Positions 35,173-44,879 of a stretch of DNA of 64,000 nucleotides are shown in pieces. The stretch covers positions 1,701,051 to 1,765,050 of the forward strand of contig CM034391.1 in NCBI GenBank assembly GCA_019925095.2. The letters are read 5' to 3'. The stretch comes from Dendrolimus kikuchii. Taxonomy: Eukaryota > Arthropoda > Insecta > Lepidoptera > Lasiocampidae. The translations under genes and the position numbers were made by a program. Every line of letters begins with the position of its first letter. The first letter of the stretch is position 1. Under the pieces are notes generated by a model. It made no database searches, was not told the origin of the DNA, and saw nothing but the letters and a program-made list of their open reading frames with translations.

Positions 35173-35838
35173 CAAAAAGATCATCTTAGTTTTAAAATAT
35201 CACGATAGAAATCATTTTAGTTACAGTTTCAATGATGATATATGAATGTGCTATTTGATACTTGTAGAAACTTTAGAAGTCAAAAGTTTGTACGTTTGTC
35301 CAAATTCAATGCGTAAATTTCGTAAATTGATAAAATGTGACTCAAAAGATTTGACCGTTCGCTCGCTATTTTAATTTGTACTTCGTAGGCAGTATCTTTA
35401 TTTCTTTAGGTTTCCTGCCAGAACAAAGTCCAGGTATATACATAATTGCAATATTATTCAACTACAATTTTCCTTCCAATGAAATAAGTGGTGACTGAGT
35501 ATACAAAGCATCCTCGTCTTATTCTAAAGACATGAATTCAAATTCTATCGTAGTACATGTATCGGTTAGGATACAACAATATGTATTGTTACAATAGGCC
35601 TTCACGTCGGTGCTCGTTCCGGAAACTCTTCTATCCGCTTTGGACAAGAGTGGCAAGTTAAAATTTGTTCACTTGTACTGTGACAGCCTCAGCACAGTAG
35701 TAGGACATTTATTGAAAATTAATGTAATAATAGCGTTCATTTTGTCACAACTATATACGTATTATCACGCTTATTTCGAAAAGCGGTAGACAGAGACGAT
35801 GTATTTATAGTTGCTAAGATCTTGACATACAGACTGCT

Positions 35839-36060
35839 TCATCTACTTTCATTAGTCTCTTCATACGTACACCGTTTATTATTGCTTCTACTTAACTGGC
35901 CAATGTTTAAGACATCTGCAATTTGATCGTGGTAATTACGTTGCGGGCTATCAGCACCAACTCCACCACCCGCACTATTGTCATATACTTGTCTTGTCTC
36001 TCTCCTTTCATCTATTCTCTCTATATGTCCAGCAAGTGGAAGTAATGAAGTGTAATCTTC
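35839..36060 (-). mobile_element. Old relative of L-A
   Basis: Minus strand LLPLAGHIERIDERRETRQ, VYDNSAGGGVGADSPQRN, YHDQIADVLNIGQL align in order with GHVERMHDERMTKQ, IYNAKVDG and FHDQIDRVLAEGDV of L-A, but at low identity. A separate, older LINE lineage. Confidence 0.65.
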
Positions 36061-36094
36061 GTTTATTATAAAAGTGAGTTTGTTTATATTTGGT

Positions 36095-36319
36095 ATACGG
36101 CCTCTGTAGTTGAGCGAGCAAAACCTATTCCGGTCTACCTCACTGCAACGCAGACGCTCCGGGTTTGATTTCTGGTATAGTAAATTACAGAACGTATTTA
36201 CTATGGTCTGTGTGTCTGGGATTGGGCCCCAGAGTAGTCCATCATATATTACCCATAACACAAGCGTAACTAGCTTAATTTCGGGATATACAATATGTGT
36301 GTTTGTCTGCCGATATAAG
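36095..36319 (+). mobile_element. tRNA-derived SINE (SINE-C) with head
   Basis: A-box-like CTGTAGTTGAGCGAGC at 36104-36119 and B-box-like GGGTTTGATTTC at 36161-36172 sit at tRNA-like spacing. The body GGTCTGTGTGTCTGGGATTG to TGTTTGTCTGCCGATATAAG is shared with 29706-29832 and 61908-62092. Transcription would be by RNA polymerase III. Confidence 0.75.
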
Positions 36320-36684
36320 TTAGATATTACAAGTGAAATAGTTTTAAACCCAAAATTGTCGCCAGAAGATTCACAGGATAATCTTGCTTTATATTACTGT
36401 CATAGATACATTTGACAATTTTTGATTACAAAATAACCTATTCGTTGCCGACTTAAATAAAGAAGTACTTAACGTTATTTATTGTTTGCTTATTACATTA
36501 TAATACATAATTATGCAAATCATGGAACAAATATTTAATAACAACAACAAATGTGCGCAGGGCTGTCACTTTGAGTTATTTTCTGGCAACAATAGAAAAC
36601 ACGATGCTCAAGAGGCTGTATGCTGATGAGGATTAAAGAAACTGGACGCGTGTGCAGGTTTTTCACTTAATAGTATGCCAGTTT

Positions 36685-36972
36685 TATCCGTGCAGGAACG
36701 GAGAAATAATACAACTTCCTGCGGCCGGGCGGCCTGTCGTAAGAGGCGACTTAACAACCCACAGCCAGGTGGTACCACCCCTGGTCTAAAGTATGTCGCC
36801 ATAACAACCTTGAGTTGTGTTCCGGCATTAGTGACCAGGTTCCAGTCTCCCTTAAGAGAGTAGCAGCGCATTTATAGCAACTTTGGTGTTGCAAATGTCC
36901 ATAGGCGATGGTAACCGCTTTCCATCAAGTGGGCCGTCTGTCTGTCTGCTGATCTCCTGCAATAAAAAAAAA
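36685..36972 (+). repeat. Rep-A full-length copy
   Basis: TATCCGTGCAGGAACGGAG to CTCCTGCAATAAAAAAAAA. It misses the GGGCATTTGCCCGACTGG stretch between the GGTGGTA and CCACCCCTGG blocks. Confidence 0.9.
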
Positions 36973-37497
36973 GTTGTCGGAAGTAAAATATTGTATGAAA
37001 GTTCAAAATGCTTTTTTAAGCAGGAGGGTAAATTAATCGATCTTAAGCAAATGATCACTGTCATCAATGTACATTTGCAATAGGGCTGGTGCAATCGCGT
37101 TGTTTTCTCAAATATAGCACAGCCTTCTTTTAAACGATCCTAAGACTTCAATTGGGGGGAAAACAAACACTCGAAAGTAAGCATTCACAATTCTCAAACA
37201 TAAAAGTAGACGTCTTGATATAATGCGTATGAGAAATCCAAAATAAGAAAATGTGCCGTGTTCTCCATCTTTGATATAGACTACTGCAGGCGTTTTTTTT
37301 TAATAGTTTTATCTACAGACAAAAAAATTTGAACTAAAGACACATAACAAAAATTGTTTAGAAATTGCTAAAATAGTTTAAATACAAAAGAACAAATATT
37401 ATAAACCAGTATTTATAACAGATACCCCAACTGTTAGTTCCAGTAGCTCCCAGCTGAGGTTATATAACAGCGCTGCGATTTAGGTTATTATAGGTGT

Positions 37498-37605
37498 CGT
37501 ACAATCCCTTCGAGGGCGGTAGCACATTAATAGCACATGTCTATAGGCGCCGGTAGCCACACTCCATCAGGTGGGTCGTCAGCATCTAACTGGCTAGTCT
37601 GCTGT
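37498..37605 (+). repeat. Old Rep-A-like 3' end
   Basis: GTAGCACATTAATAGCAC, TGTCTATAGGCGCCGGTAGC and CATCAGGTGGGTCGTC follow the order of the Rep-A 3' part. Confidence 0.55.
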
Positions 37606-37723
37606 GTATATTTATAGTGCCTACTAGCGTGTATTTATAGTGCCTTTATGTTCTTTGCATTGGTTGAAAAGTTTACTTGGCAGCCCTACTTGCATGTTAT
37701 GTATGTGTGTGTTGTATATGCGC

Positions 37724-37794
37724 AGGCGCAGGGCGCCTGTGTTTAACATCGCGGAAGCGGGCGCGGGCGACCTCGCCGGCGGCCGATTCAATTC
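37724..37794 (+). CDS. Candidate internal or first exon, product unknown
   Basis: CpG-rich segment between a possible acceptor (TATGCGCAG|G) and a consensus donor (AATTC|GTAAGT). One frame reads RRAPVFNIAEAGAGDLAGG then RFNS; another (TSRKRARATSPAADSI) is also open. APVFNIAE loosely recalls the N-terminal region of LSm11 proteins, whose other exons lie 2.9 kb downstream on the same strand. Its end phase (2) does not join directly to the exon at 40689 (phase 0), so at least one exon would have to lie between. Confidence 0.3.
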
Positions 37795-37952
37795 GTAAGT
37801 GCTCCTTCAAGGTCCCACATCAACGCTTTTATACTCGACTAGTGGAAATTTTTAGTCGATACCCCAGTTTCATACTATATTGAGCAAAAGCTCTTCTTTT
37901 TTTAAATTTTTGAGTCTATTTGATCTCTTCATCATAATTTGTTCACGGCGTT

Positions 37953-38150
37953 TCATTTGAGAATATTCCTTATTATTTTATTGACAGGTAGTGCACGTTG
38001 CTGCTTAGCTACGGCGTCGCAGTTAGGAAATCTAAATGTGGTGAACTTTTCTGAACCATACCTTAACTGAAACAAAACTATTCGGCGCTTGTGTGCTTCC
38101 ATGCAGAGGCTAATTAAACATTGTAGCAAGTGAAGATTCACTCTCTCCTT
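37953..38150 (-). CDS. Candidate terminal exon of an unidentified minus-strand gene
   Basis: Acceptor CAATAG|AAG, then KERVNLHLLQCLISLCMEAH, KRRIVLFQLRYGSEKFTTF, RFPNCDAVAKQQRALPVNK and TGA at 37955-37953. It joins in phase 0 to the exon at 38212-38316 across a 61-nt intron. Together they give 100 residues with no domain I recognise. If the CCCATAG acceptor 4 nt upstream were used, the frame would stop at once. Confidence 0.4.
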   Translation of the reverse strand, partial: KERVNLHLLQCLISLCMEAHKRRIVLFQLRYGSEKFTTFRFPNCDAVAKQQRALPVNKIIRNILK

Positions 38151-38211
38151 CTATTGCTATGGGAACAATAGTGACAATATGTATGTAGTGTGTATATCAA
38201 TGGCTACTTAC

Positions 38212-38316
38212 CAGTTGTCTAGCATTTGGTATATTTTTAAGCTGGAAGGCAGAGTTACACTTGAACACATTTGGATGAACACGAATACTATCCCAAAACA
38301 CTGCACTGATCCTTAT
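38212..38316 (-). CDS. Candidate internal exon of the same minus-strand gene
   Basis: Exactly 35 codons between TTGTTACAG| and CAACTG|GTAAGTAG. Only one frame is open: IRISAVFWDSIRVHPNVFK then CNSAFQLKNIPNARQL. Both splice sites are near consensus. Upstream exons (higher coordinates) were not found. Its 3' end faces the 3' end side of nothing known; LSm11 runs the opposite way further right. Confidence 0.4.
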
Positions 38317-38724
38317 CTGTAACAAAAGAAACGATGATTAGTTATATGATATAAACATCATTTATAATTTGTAACTAATGAAGACAACATTATGTATATA
38401 TTATATTACTAACATAGATTAATTGAAAATATTACTAACACCTCAATATACAATGTTAAGTCTATCATAAATACAACCAAATTGCACACCCAACTGAAAA
38501 TTTTTCATGTCACAACAATTAAACAATAAATTATGACACCACACAAAGTCACAAACACATAACTAACAATAAAACTTATACACATACTCAAACCAACGCG
38601 CACTACCATCGCATTGCATTACACGCACACTCCACAAACAAACCAAGACACACAAAGAGCCTAAAAATTAATAACCCAGGCACAGAAAAGAAAAAAACAA
38701 CACACATGGCACTAGATAGGATTA

Positions 38725-38998
38725 TATATAAGTATAGATATAAGGCCAACACTGCACATGCACTTCCTCACAACACCAGCATGTAACAGATACACTCTAC
38801 ATTAGTATAAGTTTAGTATTAAAAATAGGATAAATTAATATAATAAGTTAATCTTAAGGTACACCATACCATATGAATCACTAAATTAATGTCACACACT
38901 AACAAAAATAAACAATAAGCGTGTATGGACTCTAAAATCTTTCATAGAAATTAACTAGTAAAAAAGGTACGGAACTCGAGTCCGTAGAGATGTTAAGA
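38725..38998 (-). repeat. Rep-D copy
   Basis: Reverse complement of 15486-15775: GGCCAACACTGCACATGCAC at the left, CGGAACTCGAGTCCGTAGAG at the right. Forms an inverted pair with the copy at 40000-40240. Confidence 0.75.
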
Positions 38999-39239
38999 AA
39001 AAAAAAACAAATTGCACTAGCGTTAAAGTGATAAATAAAAAAATTCAATTATAAATTTAATGTATGGACCTAGATTTGTAATCGTAGTGTTCCAATTTTT
39101 TTTTATAACGTCACCAAGGGTATTGGGCTATGCTAGTGCTACTTCAGCTTTACAGAACATAGGAAAGTATATCTGCCGAATTGAGATTTCTCCAAACATC
39201 GCGGTTTTGTTTAGAAGAGTGTTATTTTGAGTTACACCT

Positions 39240-39565
39240 GTTTTGATATGACAAATTCGTTTGTGACCATACACTACTAAGTGGTCTGTCTAGATGTTTG
39301 CTTGCTTTAAGGCAGTATATAATAACAAGTGACAAAACAGTTTATAATAGATTGATATTGCCATCTTTAAGATTGCAAAAAGTATTGTCCTCATTCTTGG
39401 GGGTTGGTATACGTTTCTTCAATAAGATTCCGAATGAAATGTTAGATCAGCCTTTCGCTAAATTTAAAACCAAATTAAAAAGTATCTTGCTAAAAAAAGT
39501 GATACTACACTATTCAAGAATACTTAAATGACAAAACTTCATTTACACAGCAGCTTGCTGCAACC
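39240..39565 (+). mobile_element. Jockey-type LINE C-terminal fragment
   Basis: LALRQYIITSDKTVYNRLIL, then VGIRFFNKIPNEMLDQP and FAKFKTKLKSILLKK. After a one-base frameshift in the A-run it continues YYTIQEYLND. FFNKIP...FK...L-KKAYY is a common insect LINE C-terminus. It is a separate family from L-D. Confidence 0.75.
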
Positions 39566-39583
39566 TCTTAACTATATTTTGTA

Positions 39584-39909
39584 CTAGCTGATGCCCGCGA
39601 CTTCGTCCGCGTGGTGCGTTTTTTTAACTATCCCACGGGAACTATTGAATTTTTTGGGATCAAAAGTAACCTATATGTTGACCAGGGTTATAAGCTACCA
39701 CCAAACAAAATTTCATTTGAATCGGTCCAGTCGTTCCGGAGATTAGCCGGTACAAACAGACAGACGAACAGACGCACAGAGAAACAAAAAATTTGAAAAA
39801 ATTCGAAATTAGTTCTATTTCACTTATTACATCCCCCTGACTCGGTTTTTAGCATTTCTTTTTTCATTGTACAGAAATTCGACCTCTACAATTTTATTAT
39901 ATGTATAGA
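39584..39909 (-). mobile_element. Complete non-autonomous Helitron, 326 bp
   Basis: On the minus strand: A|TCTATACATATAATAAAA (TC at 39909-39908), then to the hairpin CGCGGACGAAGTCGCG, GGCATCAG, CTAG (39587-39584), T. It belongs to a different family from the GGTAGGTGGCGC elements. Confidence 0.88.
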
Positions 39910-39999
39910 TAACATTTTTACCTTGCCAAGCATGTAACGAATTTATGGATATATATTACAGTATAAAATTTTAGTCTGCCATGTCATTATTTTTTTATT

Positions 40000-40240
40000 A
40001 TTAACATCTCTACGGACTCGAGTTCCGTACTTTTTTTTACTACTTAATTTCTATGAAAAATTTTAGAGTCCATACATACACGCTTATTGTTTATTTTTGT
40101 TACTGTGTGTGTCATTAATTTAGTGATTTATAATGGTGTACCTTAAGATGAACTTATTATATTAATTTATCCTATTTTTAATACTAAACTTATACTAATG
40201 TAGAGTGTACTAATGTGCAGTGTTGGCCATGTCATTATTA
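40000..40240 (+). repeat. Rep-D copy, 3' shortened
   Basis: ACATCTCTACGGACTCGAGT to TAATGTGCAGTGTTGGCC; the GTTACATGCTGGTGTTGTG stretch is missing. Confidence 0.75.
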
Positions 40241-40259
40241 TAACTATAATAATATTTTT

Positions 40260-40490
40260 CTTTCCTTTTATTGTTCTGCACTCTTTGCTACAACTCCATT
40301 AATTCTTCGAAAAGTGATTGTGTAACACATTTCTGTATAAAATTTATTTAAAAAAAAAACCAGAAAAGTTTGAGTTAATAAATTTTTAGATAGACGTGTT
40401 GCTGGGGAGATTCTTGCTGCTTCTTCTTAACAGCTATAACACGTTACGAAGCGGTGTACATGAAGTAAAATTAAATTTTTACTTATATGT
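40260..40490 (+). repeat. Rep-E copy
   Basis: TCCATTAATTCTTCGAAAAG, GCTGCTTCTTCTTAACAGC and ACACGTTACGAAGCGGTGTA match the reverse strand of 22695-22905. It lies just upstream of the LSm11 exon, in the intron or upstream region. Confidence 0.65.
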
Positions 40491-40688
40491 ATTGATTGAC
40501 CTTCAAAAAGTGTTCTCCAGTGGAACTTATTTTGAATAAAAACTTTTGAATTTGATTATACAAAATTTTACGATGACCCAGAATCTCGAAATGCATAAAA
40601 TATTTTCTACGGGAAAATATCGCGTAGGGTAGATACCAAAGCGCTCTGCGCTATTTAAATAATAATTTCCCTTTGTCCATTGTCGCAG

Positions 40689-40836
40689 GTGGTGACACGG
40701 AACGATAGAGGCATAAGGGGGGTGCTGCACGCCACGTTGGTCGCGTTCGACAAGCAGTGGAACATGGCGCTGAGCGACGTACTGGAGATATGGAAGCGGA
40801 AGGGTGTTAGAAAGAGGAAGATCCCGCCCGCCTTAG
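40689..40836 (+). CDS. Lsm11: U7 snRNP protein LSm11, Sm1 exon
   Basis: LSm11 replaces SmD2 in the seven-membered Sm ring of U7 snRNP, which cleaves replication-dependent histone pre-mRNAs in the nucleus. Between the acceptor GTCGCAG| and donor TTAG|GTAAGG, 49 codons plus one base read VVTRNDRGIRGVLHATLVAF, DKQWNMALSDVLEIWKRKG, VRKRKIPPAL. RGIRGVLHATLVAFDK and WNMALSDV are the Sm1 motif, with Gly, Phe-Asp, Asn and Asp at the expected spacing, and they closely follow animal LSm11 (RG-RG---LVAFDK-WNMAL-DV). It joins in phase 1 to 41966-42123. The N-terminal exons, which in animals hold the FLASH-binding part, are not located. Confidence 0.85.
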
Positions 40837-40965
40837 GTAAGGCACTCTAATGTCGAGAATAGACGCTTCGTTTATCGCTTCCAATTTTGATAGCAATGAG
40901 GCATTATCAACTCTGAAAAATAATTAACTGCCTATCTGTTATTTAATGGTAATTGTTAGATGATG

Positions 40966-41106
40966 AAGAACAGACGAGCGTGCATGACAAGAGCTATGAA
41001 TGTCAAAGAAGCAAGTGAGGTGTGTAAGAATAAGCCTGAATGGCGCTCTGTTGTTCGTGCCTACACCGCAAGGGAACTGGCGTGATGTTATGTATGTATG
41101 TATGTA
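40966..41106 (+). mobile_element. L-A LINE copy in LSm11 intron, 141 bp
   Basis: The 12-bp repeat tgttagatgatg flanks it (40954-40965 and 41107-41118). It carries only AACAGACGAGCGTGCATGAC to the (TATG)n tail, in the same direction as LSm11. Confidence 0.92.
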
Positions 41107-41202
41107 TGTTAGATGATGGAGTATTTTCAGTGACAAAATTGTATTTGAAATATATACAAAATAATAAAGACAAAATACATACATATATATGTACGTTTGA
41201 AT

Positions 41203-41456
41203 GTTTTACGGAAACCGGCTAGTTACGTGGGGAACAAATGTCTAGCCATGCCGCCTCCGCCAGGTCCCGGTCGAAGGGGTAGGCCTAAGAAATGCTGGCA
41301 TGACGTTGTGAGGGATGACATGCGTACCAATGGTCTTAATACAAGGGATGCCGAAGATCGCGCGAAGTGGAGAAGAAAGAGTAGGAAAGCGGACCCTGGG
41401 CGTCGAAGTGATCGCTCCGAACGCAACCGGGATTTAACGCTCGGATGATGATGATA
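41203..41456 (+). mobile_element. L-B LINE C-terminus in LSm11 intron
   Basis: PGRRGRPKKCWHDVVRDDM, RTNGLNTRDAEDRAKWRRK, SRKADPGRRSDRSERNR, stop, then a GATGATGATGAT-type tail. The GRPKK-W-DVV--DM---GL----A-DRA-WRR pattern is typical of the C-terminus of RTE-type LINEs in insects. No TSD found. Confidence 0.85.
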
Positions 41457-41604
41457 TGTACGTTTGAATCTTATATATATACGAGTGTATATGTATATGT
41501 GTGTGTGTGTAATTCTGTAGTAAGATTTTTTAAATATGTTTATATTATATGTTACATAGTTTAATCATAAAACATCTTAGTGTACACAACCCTGCCTTTT
41601 GTTT

Positions 41605-41735
41605 CTCCCCTTCTCGCTAGACTCATAGGTTTGCTGGAAGAAAACTCTTTTAGGGTTAAGGTCGCCTTTGTACATTACCACTATTCTATAGTTTTGTATA
41701 TAAATTTTTGTGTACAATAAAGAATAAAGACAGAG
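41605..41735 (+). mobile_element. LINE 3' UTR remnant in LSm11 intron
   Basis: TAGGTTTGCTGGAAGAAAAC, TTAGGGTTAAGGTCGCC and terminal GTACAATAAAGAATAAAG parallel the L-D 3' UTR at 5790 and 18854, but diverged. Confidence 0.6.
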
Positions 41736-41836
41736 ACGGAAACGCAGTGAAAAAGTAATTTATGAAATCCTTTTTTAAACAAATAAGTTCGTTTTGTTTT
41801 TTTAAATTTTATATTTCATACATATTTACGAATGAC

Positions 41837-41912
41837 ATACATACATAACTTTATGCCAGTTCCCCTGCGGGGTAGGCACGAACAACAGAGCGCCATTTAG
41901 GCTTATTCTTAC
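41837..41912 (-). mobile_element. L-A LINE 3' end in LSm11 intron
   Basis: CATACATACATAACTTTATG to AGGCTTATTCTTAC, 54 bp before the LSm11 acceptor site. It is antisense to the gene. No TSD seen. The 76-codon minus ORF joining it to the LSm11 exon is an artefact. Confidence 0.8.
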
Positions 41913-41965
41913 TTCTTGTAGCTTAGCGATTGCCGGGCATTTAACATCCCCTATATCTTTCCCAG

Positions 41966-42123
41966 GTACACCAGTCCCGAAAGGCACTGCTGCAGCCATA
42001 TCCCCCGTGCCGGCTGTAACTGAAACTCCCATTGGCAAAGGCGTATACGAATGCACGAGATATATATCCCAGCTGATGATCAGAGGCGAGCATGTGGTAT
42101 TGATTAATATTGTTGAACGATAA
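41966..42123 (+). CDS. Lsm11: U7 snRNP protein LSm11, Sm2 terminal exon
   Basis: After ATCTTTCCCAG| the frame completes a Gly codon from the previous exon and reads TPVPKGTAAAISPVPAVTET, PIGKGVYECTRYISQLMIRG, EHVVLINIVER, then TAA (42121-42123). YISQLMIRGEHVVLINI is the Sm2 motif (I-RG--V--I) that ends LSm11 proteins. The roughly 45-residue linker between Sm1 and Sm2 is longer than in canonical Sm proteins, as expected for this family. No AATAAA was noticed in the next 300 bp. Confidence 0.85.
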
Positions 42124-42412
42124 TATTGGTTAAATGTATGGTCTTAATTCTGGAAAAATCTTAAAACGAAATTGGGTTCAAATATTTGATGCAAAGCTTA
42201 GATTTTTTGTTACTAACTGCTATTGGTCAACAGTGATATGGAAGAAGAAGACGGAATAACAATCGTCCAGACTGTAATCATAGTTAACGCCATCATACGT
42301 TCTTGTTGTTATAGAAAATTTCAATCAATGTCTTGAAAGTGGTAATTAGCTCCTCTGTGCTTAGTGCGAGTTTTTGTTCCACTCGATCATGTTCAAGTTA
42401 ACGCAATTTTGT

Positions 42413-42640
42413 TTTATTTTTGTGCGAGTTAAGCAGACCGGCGCATGGCACACATGATGGAAAGCGGTTACCATCGCCTATGGACATTTATAACACTGAA
42501 GTTGCTAGCAATGTGCTGCCAGGGGTGCTAGCCATCCAGACGGACAAATACCCTACCACCTGTGTAGGTAGTTTTGTCGCCTCTTACGACAGGCCGCCCG
42601 ACCGCAGGGATAAGTCTTCTTTTTCCTTTCCTGCACGGAG
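42413..42640 (-). repeat. Rep-A copy, internally deleted
   Basis: GCGAGTTAAGCAGACCGGCG at its 3' side, TTTCCTGCACGGAG at its 5' side. The GCCGGAACACAACTCAAGG block is missing. Confidence 0.85.
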
Positions 42641-42698
42641 GAAGACAGACATACACATTAGAGCACCTTACTACCTACTACTACTATCCACTCACACT

Positions 42699-42984
42699 TT
42701 TTTTTTAATTGCAGGAGATCAGCAGACAGGCAGACGGCCCACTTGATGGAAAGCGGTTACCATCGCCTATGGATATTTGCAACACCAAAGGTGTTACAAA
42801 TGCGCTGCGGCTCTCTTAAGGGAGACTGGAACCTGGTCACTAATGCCGGAACACAACTCAAGGTGGTCGCCATCCAGTCGAGCAAATACCCTACCACCTG
42901 GCTGAGGGTTGTTTAGTCGCCTCTTACGACAGGCCGCCTGGCCGCAGGAAATTGTATTCTTTCTCCGTTCCTGCACGGATAAAA
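42699..42984 (-). repeat. Rep-A full-length copy
   Basis: TTTTTTTTAATTGCAGGAGA to CCTGCACGGATAAAA. It lies 58 bp from the previous copy in the same orientation. Confidence 0.9.
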
Positions 42985-43955
42985 ACTTTAGACTTACTTT
43001 TAACTTTAAACACTTTAGCCGGCTTCACTCTGTAAGCTTGGAGATCAGTCTAGCTAGCTATTTTATTCGTCTGAGGTTTCAAATAGTGAAAGTTCAATTT
43101 AAAGTTGTGTTGAGATTTTTGTATAAACAAAAATGGACTGAGGAGCCGAAATGCGAGTGGAGCGCGTGTTGTGAATTACCTTTTTTACTGGGCGATTGGA
43201 ATTAGGATTCTACTTCTATACCACACTCATATCCTTATTTTAATTAAGTATTAAAATCATGGTAAACAATCTCATTTCGATTCACATCTCATGAATTGTT
43301 TAAACATAATCATATTTTATTATATATGAATCGATTTAAGTTCGTAGAAACGGCCTAAGAGATAATACGTAGCTTACAAGTTCTATAAGGCACTGGCTTA
43401 ATTTTTTTTGCATATTTTATAAGATTACACGCGAGTGCTAAGAAGTTTTACAGTTTTATTACTTTGAATAAAAATGGTCTAACTCTAAATGATGTTATAC
43501 AAAGACTTTTTACTACATATTTTTAAAGTTATCATTAAAAAAACAATTACTAGATAAAAGTTACTTATAAAATAAAGTATCACATGGTAAAATTTAAAAT
43601 GTCAGTTGCATGAATAAAACCGTGGAACGGTGTCCCTTTTGAATTCACTCAGGTTATAATTTATTCGACTGATAACTGTTATGTGATGAATGCAAAATCA
43701 GCTCTTAAAGTTTTAATACTACATTGTTAGATGCCTTTGATACGTAATAGTAAGTTTAACAAAATGTTATTGTACTTTTTGTTAGGTTCGCTTTGTATTT
43801 AAAGTATTATTAAAAATTAAACGTGGTTATTTATGTTTTTTATTGGATGTACCCAATTTAATTTCGTTAGTTACTTATACCACTCTACGTGGTAGATCCA
43901 TGCTGGAATTATTGTTTTGATCACAGCTAGGGCCGGCTTGATTGGTGTGATACAA
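42985..43955. other. AT-rich spacer
   Basis: A weak plus-strand frame to 43205 has no motif; otherwise nothing recognised. Confidence 0.4.
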
Positions 43956-44330
43956 CGCTCTTACAGAATATCAACGAGAACTGGTGAGCCTTGTATGGTG
44001 TTTCTTGCGATGAGTGAGATTTCCAATGGCCCACTTGCTCCACCTCCTAACCCATCCCTCTTGTCTGATCCCTCTTTATCATCCTCATGACTACATGAGT
44101 GTATACACACTAGTGTATACAGTTTTAGTTTAGAAGGGAAGGGTAAAATGTAAGAAATACCAAACCCAACGAGCATTGTAATGACACTGATTTTATTACC
44201 GAAAATATACGAATGTAAATGTGTAAAGCCAGCTGCCAGACCTCAAGACACTGTGAGCTCTTTCTGCGTACAACGGAGTACAAACCAACTTGACTGATAA
44301 TTTCTTTTATTTTTCCTTCCACCCATTTTC
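43956..44330 (-). other. Possibly transcribed unassigned block
   Basis: Two overlapping minus-strand frames (71 codons with DDKEGSDKRDGLGGGASGP; 65 codons with MEGKIKEIISQVGLYSVV) look mildly protein-like. I see no shared repeat and no clear splice sites. Could be an exon or a chance frame. Confidence 0.2.
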
Positions 44331-44334
44331 ATAT

Positions 44335-44648
44335 TATATAAAATTATTAGAGCTAGGCATGTTTGCTGAAGAGTTTCTTTCGCCGCGTCTTCTCTTCAAG
44401 CCACAACATGTTGCGAAGCGGTAGTAAATTAGATTAGGCTCCCATAGAATAAATAATAACCATAAACAAAATTAAAATTAACAAGTTGGCGGTAGGCTAA
44501 ATAAAACTTTAACAATACTCGTTGACACTTGACATCTTTGTCTTCCGTGATCACGGTCACTGAAAAGTGGTCGAAACGTCGGAAAAACCAAAATCAAATA
44601 AATTACCGCCCTTAAACCCGTTAAAACGTAGTTTTATTATTATTATAA
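44335..44648 (+). repeat. Rep-E long copy, Penelope-related terminus
   Basis: GAGCTAGGCATGTTTGCTGA, AACATGTTGCGAAGCGG, CGTGATCACGGTCACTG, GTGGTCGAAACGTCGG and the end AACCCGTTAAAACGTAGTTT. The end matches 28479-28515 beside the Penelope-like frame. Its reverse complement is at 57340-57665. Confidence 0.7.
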
Positions 44649-44689
44649 ATGTGTGGTTAAGCATTAGGCCGCATTTGTTTACTTGTAAA

Positions 44690-44850
44690 ATGATGACTGT
44701 TGTACATACTTTCTACACTTCCTATCACATCCTAAAGGCTGATTGCCATCGCACTTCGCATTTTATTCATGTCTTACACCCCTCCTTACCTTAAGGAGTG
44801 TTTCAACTTCCTTTACACTTCACATAGCCTTAATTTGCACCCCTAAACTA
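44690..44850 (+). mobile_element. L-D LINE fragment
   Basis: CACCCCTCCTTACCTTAAGG and AGTGTTTCAACTTCCTTTAC match 18516-18560 of L-D, the PPYLKECFNFLYT region. Truncated at both ends. Confidence 0.7.
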
Positions 44851-44879
44851 CTAAATCACTAAATAATCACTAAAAAATG

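Noticed and set aside
37677..37883. 68-codon plus-strand ORF read through the GTAAGT site
   Set aside because: It has no ATG at the given start and runs through a consensus donor site; a short exon ending at 37794 is the more plausible reading.
41826..42056. 76-codon minus-strand ORF
   Set aside because: It joins the antisense of an LSm11 exon to an L-A tail. The plus strand has the splice site and conserved Sm2 motif.
44555..44590. Hammerhead-ribozyme-like core in Rep-E (CTGA...GAAACGTC), of interest because Penelope-like elements often carry hammerheads
   Set aside because: The first conserved box reads CTGAAAA rather than CTGATGA, and no stem II can form between it and GAAA. The copy at 57.4 kb has GACAC instead of GAAAC. 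At best a decayed relic.
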